This document shows, piece after piece, positions 5,552 through 9,098 of a DNA stretch of 9,098 bases. Position 1 is the stretch's first letter, and each line of letters begins with the position of its first letter. The notes under the pieces were generated by a model. The model did not search any database. It was not told the origin of the DNA and saw only the letters and a list, made by a program, of their open reading frames with translations. The DNA lies in NCBI GenBank assembly GCA_937863205.1, contig CALMGA010000064.1, positions 380-9,477 of the forward strand. Reading direction: 5' to 3'. Source of the stretch: an uncultured Beijerinckiaceae bacterium. Its GTDB lineage: Bacteria; Pseudomonadota; Alphaproteobacteria; Rhizobiales; Beijerinckiaceae. The translations under genes were made by a program, and so were the position numbers.

Positions 5552-6418
5552 ATGGCGTGGCCCTGGCCGATCAATGCTGTGAACCTCGTCAACGCGCTGG
5601 CCGTCAGCCGCGACGTCGAGGTCATCCGCGACAACCGCTTTTCCGACGGCCGCCGCGGCCTGCTCGACGTCTACATGCCGCGCGGCGCTCACGAGGCGCC
5701 CCTCGCGGTGTTCTTCTACGGCGGCGGCTGGGAAGACGGCACCAAGGAGAACTACCGCTTCGCCGGCATGGCGCTGGCGCGGCGCGGCATCGTCGCGATG
5801 GTGGCGGACTACCGCCTTTACCCCGACGTCCGCTTTCCCGACTTCATCGGCGACGGTGCCAAGGCGGTGCGCTGGGCGCGCCGCAACGCGGTGGAGTTCG
5901 GGGCCGACCCGGGCCTGATCTTCCTGATCGGCCATTCCGCCGGCGCCTACATCGCCGCCATGCTGACGCTCGACAGGCAATGGCTCGATGCGCCGAGCCA
6001 GGCGGCGCTCGCCGGCACCGTCGGACTCGCCGGCCCCTACGACTTCCTGCCCCTGAAGGCGTCCAACCTGAAGCGCATCTTCGCCCCCGCCGGGGGCGAC
6101 CTGACCAGCAGCCAGCCGATCGCCTTCGCCCGTGGCGATGCGGCGCCGATGCTGCTGATCTCCGGCCTCGCCGACGCGACGGTGCGTCCCGACAACAGCC
6201 GCCGCCTCGCCGCCAGGATCCGCTCGCTCGGCGGCAAGGCCGACACGCGCTTCTACAAGCGCGTCGGGCACACAACCGTGATGGGCGCCTATTCGCCGCT
6301 GCTGCGGCCGCTGGCGCCGAGCCTCGCCGACACCCTCGCCTTCATCCGCGCCCGCTCCGGCACGCTGCGCCCCAAGCCCGGCTCGCCGCACTTCTTCCAG
6401 TCGAGCCGGCTCGCCTGA
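5552..6418 (+). CDS. Alpha/beta hydrolase fold esterase (carboxylesterase-like)
   Basis: This 288-residue enzyme is predicted to hydrolyse an ester; the substrate is unknown. It follows the small carboxylesterase/lipase-like pattern: LDVYMP (38-43), then FFYGGGW (54-60), the oxyanion-hole loop with Tyr in place of the His of the classic HGGGW. The nucleophile elbow GHSAG has Ser129. The acid is probably Asp208 in ISGLADATV and the base His240 in RVGHTTV. ADYRLYPDVRFP (85-96) is the conserved strand and loop between the oxyanion loop and the elbow. No signal peptide or lipid box is visible, though the first 20 residues are fairly hydrophobic (MAWPWPINAVNLVNALAV), so membrane association is possible. 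The ATG at 5552 has AAGAGAG 10 bases upstream. The tail after about residue 270 is Arg/Pro-rich and probably outside the fold. It converges on the cardiolipin synthase gene with an 82-base gap in which I see no terminator. Confidence 0.87.
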   Translation: MAWPWPINAVNLVNALAVSRDVEVIRDNRFSDGRRGLLDVYMPRGAHEAPLAVFFYGGGWEDGTKENYRFAGMALARRGIVAMVADYRLYPDVRFPDFIGDGAKAVRWARRNAVEFGADPGLIFLIGHSAGAYIAAMLTLDRQWLDAPSQAALAGTVGLAGPYDFLPLKASNLKRIFAPAGGDLTSSQPIAFARGDAAPMLLISGLADATVRPDNSRRLAARIRSLGGKADTRFYKRVGHTTVMGAYSPLLRPLAPSLADTLAFIRARSGTLRPKPGSPHFFQSSRLA

Positions 6419-6500
6419 AGCGCCGCATCCCCGCTCGCGAAGGGAAGGAGAGGCGGCAGCCACGTCTCCCGTCCACGTCGCAGCATGCGCGGCCCCAACC

Positions 6501-7916
6501 CTAGAGGTAGGGCATCATCAGCCGCACGGCCGCATCGCGCAGGCGCATCGGCAGGGGGCGTGCCGCGAGATCCCTGTTGAAGAGCGGCGTGCCGCGGTGT
6601 TTCGTCACGAAATGCTGGAGCTGCTGAACGATCGCGCGGTCGTAGATCTCCATGCACAGCTCGAAGTTCAGGCGAAACGAGCGCATGTCCCAGTTCGAGG
6701 AGCCGATCAGCGCCCATTCGCCGTCGACCACCATGATCTTGGTGTGACGGAACGGCGGCGGGCCGAGCCAGACGTGGGCGCCATCCTCAAGCAGGGAGCC
6801 GATGTTCTGCCGCGCGGCCCAGTCGACGAAGAAGTGGTTGCTGCGGCGCGGCATCACGATATGCACGGCGACGCCGCGCATCGCGGCCAGCGCCAGCGCC
6901 GTGTTGAGGCGTTCGTCGGGCAGGAAGTAGGGCGTCATCACGTGGACGCTGTGGCGGGCGCAGGCGACGGCCTGCATCACGCAGAACTCGATCTTCTCGA
7001 CGTCCTGGTCGGGCCCGGAGGTGATGACGCGGGCCTTGGCGTGGCCGGCGGCCCCGAGCGATGGAAACCAGGCCGGACCCTCGAGTTCCTCACCCCGCAC
7101 GAAGAGCCAATCGTCGGCGAAGGCGTCGACGAGTTGCGCGACCACCGGCCCGGTGACCCGGAAATGCGTGTCCTGCACGGGCTTGCGGGGCTGCGAGCCC
7201 ATCACGTTCTCGTCGGCGATGTTCATGCCGCCGGTGAAGCCGACCGTGCCGTCGACGACCAGGATCTTCTTGTGCGAGCGCAGGTTGACGAGCGGCATGC
7301 GCCAGGGCAGTGGCGAATGGAGGAAGCGGCCGGTGAGGACGCCGGCCCGGCACAGCGCGTGATAGGCCGGCGACAGGATCCAGCCGCTGCCCACGCCGTC
7401 CACGATGACGCGAACGGCGACGCCGCGCCGCACGGCGGCGGCGAGCGCGGCGACGAAGCGCCCGCCCGCTCCATCGACGCGCATGATGTAGCTCGACAGG
7501 CCGATGCTGGTGCGCGCGCCCTCGATCGCCGCGATCATCGCGGGGAACGCCTCGTCGCCGTTCTGATAGGTCATCAGGTGGTTGCCGCTTTCCAGCGGGC
7601 GCCGCGACACCCGCCCGACGCCGCGCTGCAGCGGCTCAAGGTCGTCGTGGTGATCGACATGGGTGTCGGGCTGGCGGGCGCGGGTTCGCTGGCTTTTGCG
7701 CAGCCCCTTGGCCCGCCGCCGCACGCGGTTGATGCCCAACACGAAATACAGGAAGCCGCCGGTGAAGGGCGCCAGCCAGACCAAGCCGATCCAACCCAGC
7801 GCCGCGCCCACGTCGCGCTTGTTGAGCAGCAGGTGCACCGTCGCCCAGCTCGCCACCGCGAGATGGAGCGGCAGCAGCAGGTAGCGCAGATCGCCGTGCA
7901 GCAGGTTCAGGCCCAA
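6501..7916 (-). CDS. cls: Cardiolipin synthase (phospholipase D superfamily)
   Basis: This membrane enzyme joins phosphatidylglycerol units, or PG with another phospholipid, to make cardiolipin. Two N-terminal membrane segments (about residues 10-30 and 38-60, ending FLYFVLGINRVRRRA) are followed by two phospholipase D domains. Their HKD motifs are intact: His215-Lys217-Asp222 in RSHKKILVVD with GFTGG after it, and His391-Lys393-Asp398 in FRHTKIMVVD with GSSNWDMRS after it. TPYFLPDERL (328-337) and MPRRSNH are also family-typical. The 471-residue length assumes a TTG start at 7916, because no ATG precedes the first membrane segment and the frame further upstream is antisense to dedA and unlike the family; a GTG at 8009 is a poorer alternative without a ribosome site. 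The linker at 74-105 is rich in Arg, His and Asp. The gene is divergent from a DedA-family gene. Family confidence is very high; the exact start is uncertain. Confidence 0.93.
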   Translation of the reverse strand: MGLNLLHGDLRYLLLPLHLAVASWATVHLLLNKRDVGAALGWIGLVWLAPFTGGFLYFVLGINRVRRRAKGLRKSQRTRARQPDTHVDHHDDLEPLQRGVGRVSRRPLESGNHLMTYQNGDEAFPAMIAAIEGARTSIGLSSYIMRVDGAGGRFVAALAAAVRRGVAVRVIVDGVGSGWILSPAYHALCRAGVLTGRFLHSPLPWRMPLVNLRSHKKILVVDGTVGFTGGMNIADENVMGSQPRKPVQDTHFRVTGPVVAQLVDAFADDWLFVRGEELEGPAWFPSLGAAGHAKARVITSGPDQDVEKIEFCVMQAVACARHSVHVMTPYFLPDERLNTALALAAMRGVAVHIVMPRRSNHFFVDWAARQNIGSLLEDGAHVWLGPPPFRHTKIMVVDGEWALIGSSNWDMRSFRLNFELCMEIYDRAIVQQLQHFVTKHRGTPLFNRDLAARPLPMRLRDAAVRLMMPYL

Positions 7917-8051
7917 CGAACCACCAAGTCTTCGGATCGAGCGCCGGCGTGCGGCGACACCGCTTCTTCGCGGAAATCGCTTGACGATGCCAGGGGGGAG
8001 CGTTTGCACGATGAGCCGCCCGCGCGGGATCGGCGCGACAAGGGACGCCCC
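7917..8051. promoter_or_regulatory. Divergent cls/dedA intergenic region
   Basis: These 135 bases must hold the start signals of both genes if the chosen starts are right. TTGACG at 7981-7986 is a good -35-like hexamer on the plus strand, but the bases 16-18 further on (around TTTGCAC, 8003-8009) are a poor -10, so the promoter is not called. AAGGGA at 8039-8044 is the ribosome site of dedA. No inverted repeat longer than 6 bp stood out. Confidence 0.35.
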
Positions 8052-8717
8052 ATGCACATCGCCGATGCTTCCTTTGTCGAGCACATCGTCTCGTCCTACG
8101 GCTATTACGCCATCTTTCTCGTCATCATGGGGGAAAGCGCGGGGGTGCCGATGCCCGGCGAAACGGTGCTCATTACGGCGAGCCTGTTTGCCGGCACGCG
8201 CCATGGATCCGACGGGGGCCTCGACATCCGCCTCGTCATCGCCGCCGCGGCGACCGCCGCGATCCTGGGCGACAACATCGGCTACTGGGTCGGGCGCAGC
8301 TACGGCGGACGCGTCCTCCAGCGGTTCGGGCCGAGGGTCGGCCTCGACGAGCGCAAGCAGAAGCTGGGGCAATACTTGTTCAAGCGTTACGGCGGCGCCC
8401 TCGTCTTCTTCGGCCGCTTCGCGGCCCTGCTGCGCACCTTTGCGGCGCTGCTGGCCGGGATCAACCGGCTGTCGCCGCTCACCTTCTTCCTTTACAACGC
8501 CGCCGGCGGCGTTGTCTGGGCGACGCTGTTCGGCCTCGGTGGCTACGGGCTGGGACGGGGCATCGAACGCATCGCCGGGCCGATCGGCTTTCTTGCCCTG
8601 GCCGGGGCCCTGGCGGGGGCGGTGCTGCTGTGGCGCTTCTACAAACGGCACGAGGAGGAGCTGCTCGCCACCGCCGAGCGGGAGATGGACGGCGCGCCCG
8701 GACAAACCCTCAGCTGA
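8052..8717 (+). CDS. DedA family (VTT domain) integral membrane protein
   Basis: This 221-residue inner-membrane protein belongs to the DedA/VTT family, some members of which move undecaprenyl phosphate or phospholipids across the bilayer and help keep membrane potential and pH. Typical features are GYYAIFLVIMGESAGVPMPGE (split here as the early helix at 17-29 and re-entrant loop at 30-37, Glu28 and Glu37), GDNIGYWVGRSYG (73-85), and FFGRFAALLRTFAALLAG (Arg122 and Arg128) in the second re-entrant region. The usual F-x-P before the second Arg is replaced by Ala-rich sequence here, as in an alphaproteobacterial branch I recall. Further helices are at about 144-165 and 176-195, followed by a charged cytoplasmic tail. 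The ATG at 8052 has AAGGGA 7 bases upstream; the frame is open far to the left, but that part is antisense to cls. Its stop overlaps the stop region of the next gene on the other strand by 8 bases. Confidence 0.92.
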   Translation: MHIADASFVEHIVSSYGYYAIFLVIMGESAGVPMPGETVLITASLFAGTRHGSDGGLDIRLVIAAAATAAILGDNIGYWVGRSYGGRVLQRFGPRVGLDERKQKLGQYLFKRYGGALVFFGRFAALLRTFAALLAGINRLSPLTFFLYNAAGGVVWATLFGLGGYGLGRGIERIAGPIGFLALAGALAGAVLLWRFYKRHEEELLATAEREMDGAPGQTLS

Positions 8718-9098
8718 AGCGGAACGGCACGAACTCGCGGCGGTCGGGGTCGACGATGAGGGCCCGGTCGATGGGCGGCACGGCGCGTTGCGGGCATTCA
8801 TGGCGCTCGCAGATGCGGCAGCTCACCCCGATCAGCGTCACCGGCGTGGTTTTCAGGTCGAGCTTGTCGGCGTAGACGACCTCGCTGGCGTGGGTCAGCT
8901 CGCAACCGATGCCGAGGGCGTAGTGCCGCGGCGGCGCGAGATGGCTGCCGCCGAACTTCGCAACCGCCCGCGCCACGCAGAGGTAGCGCACGCCGTCGGG
9001 CATTTCCGCGATCTGCACCAGCGTGCGGCCCGGCGCCTCGAAAGCCTCGTGGACGTTCCACAGCGGGCAGGTGCCGCCGAAGCGGGCGAACTGGAAGC
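8710..9098 (-). CDS. Short-chain fatty acyl-CoA regulator family protein, C-terminal part (start outside window)
   Basis: About 128 C-terminal residues are visible; the rest lies beyond the right edge. They match the DUF2083 domain found at the C-terminus of XRE-type regulators such as RamB and PccR, which bind short-chain acyl-CoA and control acetate, propionate or glyoxylate-cycle genes. The match rests on FARFGGTCPLWNVHEAF, QIAEMPDGVRYLCVARAV, YALGIGCELTHASEVVYAD, and the terminal cysteine cluster SCRICERHECPQRAVPP (three Cys in CxxCxxxxxC-like spacing). The chain ends DPDRREFVPFRFS at a TGA (8712-8710). The expected N-terminal helix-turn-helix and IrrE-like peptidase domain are not in view, so the identity rests on this domain alone. 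It is convergent with dedA and overlaps it by 8 bases. A GTG at 9018 must not be taken as the start, because family sequence continues to 9096. Confidence 0.88.
   Translation of the reverse strand, partial: FQFARFGGTCPLWNVHEAFEAPGRTLVQIAEMPDGVRYLCVARAVAKFGGSHLAPPRHYALGIGCELTHASEVVYADKLDLKTTPVTLIGVSCRICERHECPQRAVPPIDRALIVDPDRREFVPFRFS

Noticed and set aside
5072..6463. 463-residue minus-strand open frame across the DUF429 end and hydrolase
   Set aside because: Antisense to two well-supported genes, spans their gap, and has no family resemblance.
6597..8051. Very long plus-strand open frame upstream of the DedA start
   Set aside because: It is antisense to cls, has the His/Asp/Gly/Val-rich composition of a GC-driven shadow frame, and matches no family; only the part from 8052 is real.
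7917..8801. Minus-strand open frame extending cls leftwards in its N-terminus by ~295 residues
   Set aside because: This portion is antisense to dedA and charged low-complexity; cls homologues begin near the first membrane segment, supporting the TTG at 7916.

Overview
The window looks like an ordinary stretch of chromosome from a GC-rich alphaproteobacterium. The evidence is high G+C (about two thirds by eye), GC-biased third codon positions, and gene products whose closest recalled relatives are alphaproteobacterial: the MutS C-terminus, a subclass I FPR ending in ERAFVDK, an AlaC-type aminotransferase, and a DUF2083-type short-chain fatty acyl-CoA regulator. The genus cannot be fixed from this sequence. 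I see no tRNA, rRNA, insertion sequence, integrase, CRISPR array or phage gene, and no gene-free stretch longer than 300 bases.

Left part (1-1587): the 3' end of mutS, then two small genes of unknown role. One encodes a Gly/Ser/Thr-rich exported protein that ends in a good intrinsic terminator. The other encodes a 55-residue two-helix membrane protein of DUF3309 type. The first ~55 bases of the mutS fragment do not match the family and look like a frameshift plus a short deletion.

Middle (1588-5372): ferredoxin/flavodoxin-NADP+ reductase (fpr) and a YbhB/YbcL-type PEBP protein lie in tandem on the plus strand. They converge on alaC (minus strand), a PLP aminotransferase for alanine synthesis. 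A 16-bp tandem repeat runs over the alaC stop codon. Divergent from alaC is a DUF429 predicted RNase H-fold nuclease; the 191-bp gap between them holds a perfect 9-bp inverted repeat.

Right part (5373-9098): a secreted-type alpha/beta hydrolase fold enzyme without a visible signal peptide (plus) converges on a cardiolipin synthase (minus). That gene is divergent from a DedA-family membrane protein (plus) across a 135-bp gap, a pairing that suggests membrane-lipid homeostasis. The dedA 3' end overlaps by 8 bp the 3' end of a regulator gene that runs off the right edge.

Most genes are single units or pairs, each with its own small intergenic space; only fpr-PEBP look co-transcribed. I found no convincing undescribed multi-gene system. 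The observations most worth checking are the damaged-looking mutS segment, the repeat over the alaC stop, the operator-like inverted repeats upstream of alaC and of the hydrolase gene, and the cls/dedA pairing.
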